Positions 27,806 through 36,761 are shown, numbered from the stretch's first letter. The stretch is 64,000 nt of DNA from CAYXAA01 sp964462985 (GCA_964462985.1 CAYXAA010000005.1:116917-180916), one strand, 5' to 3'. Made by a program: numbers and translations. The notes: a model not told the origin generated them from the sequence alone.

Positions 27806-28792
27806 TTGTCTGAAGTCAGTGCCTCCAAAACTCCGGCAGACCCTACGCAAGGCGATCCGGCTGCAGTCAAGCCCACCGCGACCGGGACTGCCGTCGAGGC
27901 CAAGCTCGTCCGCGAGAGCCGAAATGCCACGCGGGCCATGCTCGTCGAGTTCTGGTTTTATTTCTCGCAGAACCGCGGGGCCGTGATCGGACTGACGGTT
28001 TTCGTGCTGTTGGTGGCCACCGCCGTCGCCGCCCCTCTGATTGCCCCGCATAATCCGGACATCCAGTTCCGTGACAGCTTTCTCACTCCTCCGGTATGGG
28101 AGGAGGGTGGCAAGGCCGCCTTCCTGCTCGGCACGGACGCGGTCGGGCGCGACATTCTCTCGCGCCTGATCTTCGGCGCACGCTATTCGCTGTTCATCGG
28201 TGTCGTGGTCGTCGTGATCGCGCTGACGGGCGGCGTGCTGCTCGGCGTGATCGCCGGCTATTTTCGCGGCGGAGTTGACACCGTGATCATGCGCGTCATG
28301 GACGTGATCCTCGCGTTTCCGTCGCTCTTGCTCGCGTTGGTGCTGGTGGCGATCCTCGGTCCGGGCCTTACAAATGCGATGATCGCGATCGCCATCGTGC
28401 TGCAGCCCCATTTCGTCCGCCTTACCCGAGCGGCCGTGCTTGCCGAGCGCAACCGGGATTACGTGGTGGCAGCAAGGGTCGCCGGCGCCGGCCACCTCAG
28501 GCTGATGTTCAAGACGATTCTGCCGAACTGCCTGTCGCCGCTGATCGTCCAGGCAACGCTGTCGTTCTCCAATGCGATCCTGGACGCCGCCGCTCTCGGC
28601 TTCCTCGGCATGGGGGCCCAGCCGCCGACGCCGGAATGGGGCACGATGCTCGCCGAGGCGCGCGAGTTCATCCTGCGCGCCTGGTGGGTCGTCACCTTCC
28701 CGGGCCTGGCGATCCTGATCACGGTGCTTGCCATCAATCTCGTCGGCGACGGCCTGAGGGACGCGCTCGATCCCAAGCTGAAGCGGAGCTGA
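27806..28792 (+). CDS. Dpp/Opp-type ABC permease (DppC-like)
   Basis: A 328 aa inner-membrane protein. The start is TTG 27806, with GGGGAGGG in front. It has a long hydrophilic N-terminus of about 60 residues and a first helix at about 70-85. The periplasmic motif FLLGTDAVGRDILSRLIFGA is diagnostic for DppC/OppC, and the coupling motif NRDYVVAARVAGAG is present. It is the second half of the translocation pore. Confidence 0.92.
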   Translation: MSEVSASKTPADPTQGDPAAVKPTATGTAVEAKLVRESRNATRAMLVEFWFYFSQNRGAVIGLTVFVLLVATAVAAPLIAPHNPDIQFRDSFLTPPVWEEGGKAAFLLGTDAVGRDILSRLIFGARYSLFIGVVVVVIALTGGVLLGVIAGYFRGGVDTVIMRVMDVILAFPSLLLALVLVAILGPGLTNAMIAIAIVLQPHFVRLTRAAVLAERNRDYVVAARVAGAGHLRLMFKTILPNCLSPLIVQATLSFSNAILDAAALGFLGMGAQPPTPEWGTMLAEAREFILRAWWVVTFPGLAILITVLAINLVGDGLRDALDPKLKRS

Positions 28793-28796
28793 GATC

Positions 28797-29654
28797 ATGG
28801 CGTTGCTTGAAATCCGCAATCTCCGGGTTTCCTTCGACACCGCGGCGGGGCCGTTCCTGGCGCTCGACGGGGTTGACTACACAGTCAATGCCGGGGAGGT
28901 GCTGGCGATTGTCGGCGAGAGCGGCTCCGGAAAGTCGGTGGCCATGCTTGCGGTCATGGGCCTGTTGCCCGGCACGGCAACTGTCACCGCCGACAGGATG
29001 CTGTTCGAAGGCCGGGATTTGACGCGCCTGTCGCCGGCGGACCGGCGTCAGGTGATTGGCCGCGATATCTCGATGATCTTCCAGGAGCCGATCGCCAGCC
29101 TCAATCCGTGCTTCACTATTGGCTTCCAGATCGGGGAGGTGCTGAAGGCCCACACCGATCTTTCGGCGTCGCAGCGCAACGCCAGGGTCATCGAGCTTTT
29201 GAAGGCAGTTGGAATTCCAGAGCCGGAGCGCAGGGTGCGGAGCTTTCCGCACCAGATGTCGGGTGGACAATGCCAGCGCGCGATGATCGCCATGGCGATC
29301 GCCTGCCGGCCCAAGCTGTTGATCGCCGACGAGCCTACAACAGCGCTCGACGTCACGATTCAGAAGCAGATCCTGGATCTCCTTCTCAAGCTTCAGGCAG
29401 AGAGCGGCATGGGACTGATCATGATCACCCACGACATGGGCGTCGTTGCCGAGACCGCCGATCGCGTCGTCGTCCAATACCAGGGCAAGCAGATGGAGGA
29501 AGCTGACGTGCTTTCGCTGTTTGAAAGCCCGAAGCATCCCTACACCAAGGCGCTGCTGTCGGCTCTGCCGGAGAACGCCACTGGCGACCGGCTGCCCACC
29601 GTCGGCGACTTCCGGGCGTTGCTGGAAAGCGGCAAGGCGGGGGTCGGGGCATGA
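28797..29654 (+). CDS. Dpp/Opp-type ABC ATPase (DppD-like)
   Basis: A 285 aa ATPase. Walker A is GESGSGKS (about residues 40-47), the signature is MSGGQCQRAMIAMAI, and Walker B is LLIADEPTTALD. The peptide-importer feature HPYTKALLSALPEN is near the end. The protein is about 40 residues shorter than most DppD proteins and lacks most of the cysteine-rich C-terminal extension that binds an iron-sulfur cluster in some homologues. It overlaps the next gene by ATGA. Confidence 0.92.
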   Translation: MALLEIRNLRVSFDTAAGPFLALDGVDYTVNAGEVLAIVGESGSGKSVAMLAVMGLLPGTATVTADRMLFEGRDLTRLSPADRRQVIGRDISMIFQEPIASLNPCFTIGFQIGEVLKAHTDLSASQRNARVIELLKAVGIPEPERRVRSFPHQMSGGQCQRAMIAMAIACRPKLLIADEPTTALDVTIQKQILDLLLKLQAESGMGLIMITHDMGVVAETADRVVVQYQGKQMEEADVLSLFESPKHPYTKALLSALPENATGDRLPTVGDFRALLESGKAGVGA

Positions 29655-30481
29655 GCGGCGATGTTATCCTGAAAGTCCGCGACCTCAAGCGCGACTACGT
29701 CATCAGCGGTGGAATGTTTCGCAAGGCTCGGACCCTGTCGGCGGTCAAGGGTGTCAGCTTTGACGTCACCCGCGGCACCACGCTTGCTGTCGTCGGCGAG
29801 AGCGGTTGCGGCAAGTCGACGCTGGCCCGGATGCTGACGATGATCGACCCGCCAACGGCCGGCGCGCTGGAGATCGACGGCGAGCCAATCGATGTTACGC
29901 GGGGGAGAATATCGAAAGAGCTGCGCCGCAAGGTGCAGATCGTGTTTCAGAACCCGTATGGCTCGCTGAACCCGCGGCAGAAGATCGGGGCTGTTCTAGA
30001 GGAGCCGCTGCTTCTCAATACCGGCATGCCGGCGGCAGAACGGCGCGATGCGGCGCTCGCGATGCTCGAGAAGGTCGGGTTGAAGCCGGAGCACTACGGT
30101 CGCTATCCACACATGTTCTCCGGTGGCCAGCGCCAGAGGATCGCGATCGCCCGGGCGATCATCCTGAGGCCGAAGCTGCTTGTGCTTGACGAACCGGTGT
30201 CGGCGCTTGACCTCTCGGTTCAGGCTCAGATCCTCAATCTGCTTGCCGACCTGCAGGACGAGTTCGAGCTCACCTATGTCTTTATCAGCCACGACCTGTC
30301 GGTGGTGCGCTACATCGCCGATATGGTGATGGTGATGTATTACGGTGAGGCTGTGGAATACGGCACGCGGGACGCCGTATTCGGTTCACCCCAGCACGAC
30401 TATACGAAGACGCTGTTTGCGGCGACGCCACGAGCGGACGTCGAGAGCATCCGGGCTCGGCTGGCGCGCAAGGCGGCGTAA
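29651..30481 (+). CDS. Dpp/Opp-type ABC ATPase (DppF-like)
   Basis: A 276 aa ATPase. Walker A is GESGCGKST, the signature is FSGGQRQRIAIARAI, and Walker B is LLVLDEPVSALD. It pairs with the 28797 ATPase to power the importer. It ends shortly after the catalytic core and lacks the usual oligopeptide-specific tail, like its partner. Last gene of the operon, followed by a terminator. Confidence 0.92.
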   Translation: MSGDVILKVRDLKRDYVISGGMFRKARTLSAVKGVSFDVTRGTTLAVVGESGCGKSTLARMLTMIDPPTAGALEIDGEPIDVTRGRISKELRRKVQIVFQNPYGSLNPRQKIGAVLEEPLLLNTGMPAAERRDAALAMLEKVGLKPEHYGRYPHMFSGGQRQRIAIARAIILRPKLLVLDEPVSALDLSVQAQILNLLADLQDEFELTYVFISHDLSVVRYIADMVMVMYYGEAVEYGTRDAVFGSPQHDYTKTLFAATPRADVESIRARLARKAA

Positions 30482-30635
30482 GGCAGGTTGCCGGCAAAGC
30501 TGTTCCCGTCAAGCCAGGCAGACGACCTCTTCGGCGGACGTTCCTGTTCCCCGAACCCTGCCCGAATGCATGCGGCATTGCGTAACACCCAGATCGGGTG
30601 GCTTGGTCATGCGGGGCAATGACCATGGCGGGAAT

Positions 30636-30682
30636 GGCCTGACCAAAGCCGACCGTTGATCGCTTTGGTCAGGTCCTTTTTC
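30636..30682 (+). terminator. Intrinsic terminator of the ABC importer operon
   Basis: CCTGACCAAAGC (30638-30649) and GCTTTGGTCAGG (30662-30673) form a perfect 12-bp stem with a 12-nt loop, followed by TCCTTTTT. Confidence 0.88.
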
Positions 30683-30697
30683 ATCGGGGCAGCCGTG

Positions 30698-31285
30698 TCA
30701 GACCGCGGCAGACAACAGCACAAGGCCGGCGAGCGACAGCGCGGCGCCGCCGAGGCGGGTGGCATCCACACCCTGGGCGCGGCCGAGGTGTGCGGCGCCG
30801 AAGCCAAGGGCGATGCCGGCGACGTGAAGCAGGGAGGTCGCCAGCACAAAGCCGACGCCATAGGCGAGGCCCGAGGCCGCGGCCGGCATTTCGGCGCCGT
30901 GAGCATGGCCGTGGAATACTGCGAAGACAGCAACGATGCCCATGGCGAGCGCCGTCGGTACGGGCCGCCCAAATGCGACAGCGCCGCCGATCACGACCAC
31001 CGAAAGCGCGATGCCGATCTCGACGGAGGGCAACCCGACGCCGAAGACGCCGAGCGCGCCGCCTGCCGCCATGGCCGCAACGAAGGCCGCGGGCACGAGA
31101 GTGAGCGCCCGCCCGCCGAGGAGCGCGGCGAACAGACCCACCGCGACCATGGCCAGGATGTGATCGAGACCGCCGATCGGATGGAGGAAACCGTGCAAGA
31201 AGCCGGAGGACGGCGTGGCCCCAGTGTGGGCAGAGGCAGCGGTTGCAGACAGAAGGACGGCAGCGGCGGCAAGTCTCAAGCGCAT
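30698..31285 (-). CDS. hupE: HupE/UreJ-family metal transporter
   Basis: A 195 aa membrane protein from ATG 31285. It has a signal-like first helix ending ASAHTG, then about six helices. The family motif HPIGGLDHILAMVAVGLFAA and the later FHGHAHGAEMP provide the metal-coordinating histidines. HupE/UreJ proteins move nickel or cobalt. Because a cobalamin riboswitch lies in its leader, cobalt uptake for B12 synthesis is the more likely role here. A frame open to 31465 runs through the riboswitch and is not coding. Confidence 0.9.
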   Translation of the reverse strand: MRLRLAAAAVLLSATAASAHTGATPSSGFLHGFLHPIGGLDHILAMVAVGLFAALLGGRALTLVPAAFVAAMAAGGALGVFGVGLPSVEIGIALSVVVIGGAVAFGRPVPTALAMGIVAVFAVFHGHAHGAEMPAAASGLAYGVGFVLATSLLHVAGIALGFGAAHLGRAQGVDATRLGGAALSLAGLVLLSAAV

Positions 31286-31317
31286 GTCAGAATCTCCAGG
31301 GGCCAACCCGCCCCATA

Positions 31318-31505
31318 CAAAGGTTTCCGTTGCGACGGCCGGTCTCCTGGCTCGGGACTTTCGATGCCACGCGACCTTCCCAGCCGTTCCGGCCAGTGGC
31401 GCGAATGCGCGGCGTCTTGGAGCTCTTCGTCCCTTACAGTCGCGGGGGCGGCCCCGGTTTCGCACCGGGTTCCCGTTTCACTTCCGAATGAAGCACCGTC
31501 GGTCG
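31318..31505 (-). promoter_or_regulatory. Cobalamin riboswitch
   Basis: Read on the minus strand, the blocks appear in canonical order: GGGAAcccGGTGCGAAACC (around 31480-31460), then GCCCCCGCGACTGTAA, then CCACTGG, then GGGAAGG, and the B12 box AGCCAGGAGACCGGCC (31352-31337). It ends about 35 bp before hupE. In this class adenosylcobalamin represses the downstream gene. Confidence 0.95.
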
Positions 31506-31586
31506 CCAGTTTGAGCAGCTTTTGGGTCCAAACACAACAATTGCGCTGTGGGGAAATGTTGCGCTGCACAGATGTCCGTGGGTGCG

Positions 31587-32294
31587 CTAGATCGCGGAAC
31601 CTGCGCTGTCAGTCAGTGACGTCGCCAGACGCCGGAGGTTGTGCATCAGGTCATCGGCTCTGGCCGCCGCACGCGACTCGTCGCCGGAGCCGATTGCGCG
31701 CATGAGTTCCAAGTGATGCCAAGCGGCCGCATTAAGATCTGTCTCGCCGAAATATCGGTACCAGAAGCGACGCGAATGGGTCTGAAGCGGGGCCACGACT
31801 CGCGCGGCAAATGGATTGCAGGCGGCAACGGCAACGATTTCGTCGAATGTCTTGTCGAGGCGCAGGAAGGCGAGGACGTCACCGTCGGCGGCCGTCTGCT
31901 TCATCGTGTCGGCGCAAGTGGAGAGCTGGTCGCGCTCGGCTCGACTGGCGAGCCGGGCCGCAGCACCGGCGAGCAGCACCTCCAGCGCGTGCCGGGCATC
32001 GAGCACGCGGGCGAAGTCCGAAGGATTGATTTCCGACACGACGATGCCGAGCCGCGGCCGGATAACGATAAGCCCCTCCCAGGACAGGCGCTGGATCGCC
32101 TCCCGGATCGGCGTGCGGCCCATGCCGAGCGACTCGGCAAGCCGGCTTTCCGTGAGCGCTGTACCGGGCGGCAACGTAAGGGTGACGATCCGTTCCTCGA
32201 GCAGGCGATAGGCCGTTGCAGCCAGACTTTCGCCCTCGCGGACACTCCTTGACGCAGCCGTCGTTTCGAATGCAGCGGGCACCCAAGCCTCCAC
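31587..32294 (-). CDS. GntR/FCD-family transcriptional regulator
   Basis: A 235 aa regulator. The N-terminal winged helix-turn-helix has LTESRLAESLGMGRTPIREA and the C-terminal all-helical FCD domain has a likely metal site (Asp in RLDKTFDE, histidines near WHHLELM). The start is GTG 32294. It is divergent from the hydroxyproline-type operon; two copies of TGATATATCA lie between them, which fits the short AT-centred palindromes used by FCD regulators. It most likely represses the operon and is released by a pathway intermediate. Confidence 0.9.
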   Translation of the reverse strand: MEAWVPAAFETTAASRSVREGESLAATAYRLLEERIVTLTLPPGTALTESRLAESLGMGRTPIREAIQRLSWEGLIVIRPRLGIVVSEINPSDFARVLDARHALEVLLAGAAARLASRAERDQLSTCADTMKQTAADGDVLAFLRLDKTFDEIVAVAACNPFAARVVAPLQTHSRRFWYRYFGETDLNAAAWHHLELMRAIGSGDESRAAARADDLMHNLRRLATSLTDSAGSAI

Positions 32295-32308
32295 AACACA
32301 CCAACCAT

Positions 32309-32371
32309 TGATATATCAGTCGTTGACAGAAGGGAAGCCGCGTGAAACATTTGTGCGCGACTGATATATCA
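32309..32371. promoter_or_regulatory. Paired operators and promoter of the hydroxyproline-type operon
   Basis: TGATATATCAGTCG (32309-32322) and its exact reverse complement CGACTGATATATCA (32358-32371) flank a -35 element TTGACA (32323-32328) and a weak -10 near 32346. The palindrome centres are 53 bp apart, close to five helical turns. Confidence 0.78.
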
Positions 32372-32386
32372 CGGCAGGAGGTTACC

Positions 32387-33280
32387 ATGTGGCGCGGAGT
32401 GTTTCCGGCAGTTACGACCAAATTCACGGCGGATGACCGGCTCGACCTTGCCGAAATGGAGCGTTGTTTTGCACTGCAGATCGACGCTGGCGTCGACGGG
32501 CTGATCGTGTGTGGCTCGCTCGGCGAGGCGATGACGCTGGAGCCGGAGGAGAAGCTCGAGATCCTGTCGGTTGCGCGCTCCGTGGCCGGCGGCCGGCCGG
32601 TCTTGATGACCGTGTGCGAAAGCTCGACCCGCCGCGCCGCGCGCGCCGCGGAAGCCGCTGCGAAGGCCGGCGCCGCCGGGTTGATGGTACTGCCGGGCGT
32701 GCCTTACAAGTCGGCGCCGCACGAAACCGTTGCCCACGTTCTCGCCACCATCCGGGCCGGCGGCGTGCCGGCAATGGTATACAACAACCCGGTCGCCTAT
32801 GGTGTCGACGTTACGCTTGACCTGTTTGCCGAATTCGCGGGCGAGCCATTGGTCGTTGCGATGAAGGAATCGACGGACGACATCCGCCGCGTCACCGAGG
32901 TGATTTCCCGCTTCGGCGACCGGTTTGACGTCTTCACCGGCGTCGACAATCTCGCGCTCGAAAGCCTCGTCATGGGTGCCTGCGGCTGGGTCGCCGGGCT
33001 CGTGGTCGCCTTCCCGAAGGAGACGGTGGCGATCTGGAAGCTGGTTCGGGCGGGTCGGCTTGAAGAGGCACGCGCGCTGTACCGATGGTTCCGCCCGTTG
33101 CTCGACCTCGACGTCTCCACCAACCTCGTCCAGAACATCAAGCTCGCCGAGGTGCTCGCCATTGGCTCCAACGACCGCTGCCGGCCGCCGCGCCAACCGC
33201 TTGCCGGCGCGGAACGGGCGCGGGTCGAGGCAGTGATACGAAAGGCCATGGAAACGAGGCCGGCCATCCCGGTGCTTTGA
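32387..33280 (+). CDS. DHDPS/NAL-family lyase, probable 1-pyrroline-4-hydroxy-2-carboxylate deaminase
   Basis: A 297 aa class I aldolase-fold protein. The start is ATG 32387, with AGGAGG in front. Family residues are Tyr132 (VYNNP) and Schiff-base Lys160 (VAMKES), with the N-terminal GSLGEAMTL pattern. In hydroxyproline catabolism this enzyme deaminates and dehydrates pyrroline hydroxycarboxylate to alpha-ketoglutarate semialdehyde. The adjacent dehydrogenase and epimerase support that. A ketodeoxyglucarate dehydratase or another DHDPS homologue is the alternative. Its TGA overlaps the next ATG by one base. Confidence 0.85.
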   Translation: MWRGVFPAVTTKFTADDRLDLAEMERCFALQIDAGVDGLIVCGSLGEAMTLEPEEKLEILSVARSVAGGRPVLMTVCESSTRRAARAAEAAAKAGAAGLMVLPGVPYKSAPHETVAHVLATIRAGGVPAMVYNNPVAYGVDVTLDLFAEFAGEPLVVAMKESTDDIRRVTEVISRFGDRFDVFTGVDNLALESLVMGACGWVAGLVVAFPKETVAIWKLVRAGRLEEARALYRWFRPLLDLDVSTNLVQNIKLAEVLAIGSNDRCRPPRQPLAGAERARVEAVIRKAMETRPAIPVL

Positions 33281-34521
33281 TGGGGCGGCCGTCGGTTCAC
33301 ATCGTCGGCGCTGGCGTTGTCGGGCTGGCGCTTGCCGCAGTGCTGCTGCAGCGTGGCCATGCCGTGACGCTCATCGATCGCGGCGCGCCTGGCTCAGAGA
33401 CCTCGCGCGGCAATGCCGCTGCCATTGCCTGGACCGACGTCGCTCCTCTGGCCTCGCCGGGTATTTGGCGCAAGATTCCGGGCTGGCTGCTTGATCCGCT
33501 TGGCCCGCTTTCGCTGCGGCCATCCTATGCCTTCACGATCTTGCCCTGGATGCTGCGCTTCGTCGCGGCTGCCCGACCGGAGCAGATGCGCCGGTCCATG
33601 ACGGCGATTGCCGCTCTGAATGGGATTGCACTGCCAGCGTGGGAGGCGCTGTGGCGCGCCAGCGGATCGACATCCCGGGTGCGCCGAGAAGGTTGTCTCG
33701 ATGTCTTCGACGATCCGGGCCAGTTGCGCCGCGCCCGTTCGGGATGGCAGCAGCAGCGTGACCATGGCATTGCGGTCGAGGAACTGGACGGCGATGCGAT
33801 GCGGGCGATGGAGCCCGATCTGGGGGCGGGCGTGGTCGGCGGGGCCTTTCTGCCCGGCTGGATGCATGTGGACGATCCTCACGAATTGTGCCGTGATCTC
33901 GAGGCCTATGTCATTCGGGCTTGTGGGGAGGTGCTGCAGGGCGAGATCGTCGACGCCACTTCGACCGAGGAGGGTGTGTGCCTGCGCCTGCGGTCCGGGC
34001 AGGCTCTGAAGGCGGAGCGCGTCGTCTTCGCCTGCGGGGCATGGTCTCGGCCGTTCGCCAAGGCGTTTGGCGATCACGTGCCGCTCGATACCGAGCGCGG
34101 CTATAACATCACCGTGCCAGATCCCGGCGTCTCCTTCCGTCGTTTCATCATGCTGCCGGGTTATGGCTTCGTGCTGTCTCCGCTTTCGGCGGGCCTCAGG
34201 ATCGGCGGCGCCGTGGAGTTCGCGGGGCTCCAGGCGGCGCCGAACTGGCGGCGGGTCGATGCGCTCGTTGCCCGGGCCAAGCGGATCGTCCCCAGACTTC
34301 GGGCGGAGGAAGGCGAACGCTGGATGGGATTCCGGCCCTCGCTCCCCGACAGCCTTCCCGTGTTGTCGCGGGCAAAGACCGCGCCCAACGTCTATTATGC
34401 CTTCGGACACGGCCACCACGGGCTGACGCAGGCCGCGGCGAGCGCCGAGCTGATGGCCGATCTGATCGAAGGACGGACGCCGGCAATCGATATGAGCCCG
34501 TTCCGTGTCGACCGCTTCTGA
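33280..34521 (+). CDS. FAD-dependent D-amino-acid-type dehydrogenase (probable D-hydroxyproline dehydrogenase)
   Basis: A 413 aa DadA/DAO-family flavoprotein. It has the N-terminal Rossmann motif VHIVGAGVVGLALAAVLL (residues 6-23), SETSRGNAAAI after it, and the C-terminal FAD segment YYAFGHGHHGLTQAAAS. It should oxidise cis-4-hydroxy-D-proline to pyrroline-4-hydroxy-2-carboxylate. It starts within the stop of the preceding lyase (TGATG), so the two are translationally coupled. The epimerase follows 11 bp later. Other D-amino acids are possible substrates. Confidence 0.85.
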   Translation: MGRPSVHIVGAGVVGLALAAVLLQRGHAVTLIDRGAPGSETSRGNAAAIAWTDVAPLASPGIWRKIPGWLLDPLGPLSLRPSYAFTILPWMLRFVAAARPEQMRRSMTAIAALNGIALPAWEALWRASGSTSRVRREGCLDVFDDPGQLRRARSGWQQQRDHGIAVEELDGDAMRAMEPDLGAGVVGGAFLPGWMHVDDPHELCRDLEAYVIRACGEVLQGEIVDATSTEEGVCLRLRSGQALKAERVVFACGAWSRPFAKAFGDHVPLDTERGYNITVPDPGVSFRRFIMLPGYGFVLSPLSAGLRIGGAVEFAGLQAAPNWRRVDALVARAKRIVPRLRAEEGERWMGFRPSLPDSLPVLSRAKTAPNVYYAFGHGHHGLTQAAASAELMADLIEGRTPAIDMSPFRVDRF

Positions 34522-34532
34522 CGGAGCTTTCC

Positions 34533-35570
34533 ATGGCACGCCACACGTTCTTCTGCCTCGATGGACACACCTGCGGCAATCCGGTGCGGTTGGTCGCCGG
34601 CGGTGGACCGCAGCTCGACGGTGCCACCATGATCGAGCGGCGAGCCGATTTCATCGCGCGCTTCGACTGGATCCGCACCGGGCTGATGTTCGAGCCGCGT
34701 GGCCACGACATGATGTCGGGCTCGATCCTCTATCCGCCGACGCGGCCCGATTGTGACGTCGCCGTGCTTTATATCGAGACCTCCGGCTGCCTGCCGATGT
34801 GCGGGCACGGCACGATCGGGACGGTGACGATGGCGCTGGAGGAGGGGTTGATCCGGCCGAAGACGCCGGGTCGGGTCCGGCTCGACACGCCGGCCGGTCT
34901 CGTGATCGCCGACTACACGGAGGAGGATGGGCGCGTCGTCAGCGTCCGACTTACCAACGTGCCGTCGTTCCTCGCCGCCGAGGGGCTGGAGATTGATTGT
35001 CCGGGACTCGGCCGGCTGACGGTCGACGTCGCTTATGGCGGCAATTTCTATGCGATCGTCGAGCCGCAGGAGAATTTCCCGGGCGTCGGCTCGATCCCGG
35101 TGGACACGCTGGTGGCGCTGAGCCCGGGCCTGCGGAGTGCGCTCAACGAGGCCTACACCATGGTCCATCCCGAAAACGAGCGGATCCGCGGCATCAGCCA
35201 CATCCAATGGACCGGGCCGGCGACGGTCGAGGGCGCCGACGGCCGCAATGCCGTGTTCTACGGCGACAAGGCGATCGACCGTTCGCCCTGCGGCACCGGC
35301 ACCTCGGCTCGGATGGCGCAGCTCCATGCCAAGGGCCGGCTCAAGGCCGGCGACAGCTTTGTCCACGAGAGCGTAATCGGTTCGCTCTTCACCGGCGGCA
35401 TCGCCGAAGAGACGGCGGTCGGCGGCAGGCCGGCAATCGTGCCGACCATCGAGGGTTGGGCGATCCGCACCGGCACCAACACGATCACGCTCGACGAGCG
35501 TGATCCGTACATGACCGGCTTTTCGGTCACCGGCACCGGCGTCAAGCGTTATCCGCGACCGAACGGCTGA
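34533..35570 (+). CDS. 4-hydroxyproline 2-epimerase (proline racemase family)
   Basis: A 345 aa protein with both catalytic cysteines: Cys90 in PMCGHGTIG and Cys253 in SPCGTGTSAR. The two-cysteine pattern separates epimerases/racemases from trans-3-hydroxyproline dehydratases, which have Thr in the second position. It interconverts trans-4-hydroxy-L-proline and cis-4-hydroxy-D-proline and so feeds the dehydrogenase upstream. GGAG precedes the ATG. Last gene of the operon. Confidence 0.92.
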   Translation: MARHTFFCLDGHTCGNPVRLVAGGGPQLDGATMIERRADFIARFDWIRTGLMFEPRGHDMMSGSILYPPTRPDCDVAVLYIETSGCLPMCGHGTIGTVTMALEEGLIRPKTPGRVRLDTPAGLVIADYTEEDGRVVSVRLTNVPSFLAAEGLEIDCPGLGRLTVDVAYGGNFYAIVEPQENFPGVGSIPVDTLVALSPGLRSALNEAYTMVHPENERIRGISHIQWTGPATVEGADGRNAVFYGDKAIDRSPCGTGTSARMAQLHAKGRLKAGDSFVHESVIGSLFTGGIAEETAVGGRPAIVPTIEGWAIRTGTNTITLDERDPYMTGFSVTGTGVKRYPRPNG

Positions 35571-35648
35571 ATGGCCGAGGCTGGCCGTGGCCTTCCCGTC
35601 CTGAATCGGCTATGACCGGTCCGCACGAGGAGAACGGAGCCGGAACGA

Positions 35649-36761
35649 ATGGAGTGGTCGCCGCAACAGGACCAGGCGCTCAAGGAGACCGCGCGCTGGC
35701 TGAGCCAAGGCCGGTCCCAGGTGTTCCGATTGTTCGGTTACGCCGGCACCGGCAAGACGACGCTCGCGCGTCATCTCGCCGAAGGCATTGATGGCGAGGT
35801 CTGTTTCGGCGCCTTCACAGGGAAGGCGGCGCATGTGCTGCGTCAGAAGGGCTGCGTTGGCGCCTCGACGATCCACGCCATGATCTATCGGCCGCGTGGC
35901 CAGAAGGACGAGGACGACGAGGAAGACGGCGGTCCGACCTTTGCCATCAACCGCGACGGCGCGGCGAGCAAGGCGGAGCTCATCGTCATCGACGAGTGCT
36001 CCATGGTCGACGAGGAGCTCGGCCGCGACCTGCTGTCCTTCGGTAAGAAGGTGCTGGTCCTCGGCGATCCGGCGCAGCTGCCGCCGGTCAAAGGCGGCGG
36101 ATTCTTCACCGAGGCGGAGCCCGACGTCATGCTGACCGAGGTGCATCGTCAGGCCCGCGACAACCCGATCGTGCAGATGTCGATGACGATCCGCGCCGGC
36201 GGCGAGCTCGAGCAGGGTCGCTACGGCGACAGCCGCGTGATCTCGCGCCGCGACATCGACGCCGAGACAATTCTTTCCGCGGACCAGGTGCTGGTCGGCA
36301 CCAACCGGACGCGCCGGCTCTACAACGGCCGCATCCGCGAGCTGAAAGGCTTTACCACGCCGATGCCGGCCGTGGGTGACAAGCTGGTCTGTCTGCGCAA
36401 CGACAAGGCGCGCGGACTCCTCAACGGCGGTCTTTGGACCGTCGAGCGCCTGCGCCCGCCCAGGGGAAACACGCTGCGCTTCGACGTCGTGCCAGAGGAC
36501 GATATCGGTGGCAAGACGGTGGTGAAGGCACGGGTGCTGCCCGCGATGTTCGAGGATGGTGCCGATCAGATTCCCTACACCTTGCGCCGGCGATCCGATG
36601 AGTTCGATTACGGCTATGCACTTACGGTGCATAAGGCGCAGGGCTCGCAATGGGACGATGTGGTGCTTTTCGACGAGAGTTTCGCGTTCCGCGAGCATCG
36701 TGAGCGCTGGCTGTACACGGCGGTTACCCGCGCGGCGGAGCGGATCGTGGTGGTGCGGTGA
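35649..36761 (+). CDS. RecD-like/Dda-type ATP-dependent DNA helicase
   Basis: A 370 aa superfamily 1B helicase. Walker A is FGYAGTGKTT (about residues 29-38), Walker B is LIVIDECSMVDEE, and motif III is VLVLGDPAQLPPV. The C-terminal UvrD-like motif is YALTVHKAQGSQWDDVVLF, followed by YTAVTRAAE. It lacks the RecBCD-binding N-terminal domain of true RecD. It probably acts in DNA repair or replication restart. It stands alone between the hydroxyproline operon and tex. Confidence 0.87.
   Translation: MEWSPQQDQALKETARWLSQGRSQVFRLFGYAGTGKTTLARHLAEGIDGEVCFGAFTGKAAHVLRQKGCVGASTIHAMIYRPRGQKDEDDEEDGGPTFAINRDGAASKAELIVIDECSMVDEELGRDLLSFGKKVLVLGDPAQLPPVKGGGFFTEAEPDVMLTEVHRQARDNPIVQMSMTIRAGGELEQGRYGDSRVISRRDIDAETILSADQVLVGTNRTRRLYNGRIRELKGFTTPMPAVGDKLVCLRNDKARGLLNGGLWTVERLRPPRGNTLRFDVVPEDDIGGKTVVKARVLPAMFEDGADQIPYTLRRRSDEFDYGYALTVHKAQGSQWDDVVLFDESFAFREHRERWLYTAVTRAAERIVVVR

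Noticed and set aside
27398..28840. 480-codon open frame on the minus strand
   Set aside because: Antisense to the two permease genes, with low-complexity His/Arg/Gln composition.
30656..31705. 349-codon open frame on the plus strand
   Set aside because: Runs through the hupE gene and the cobalamin riboswitch in antisense; composition is typical of a shadow frame.
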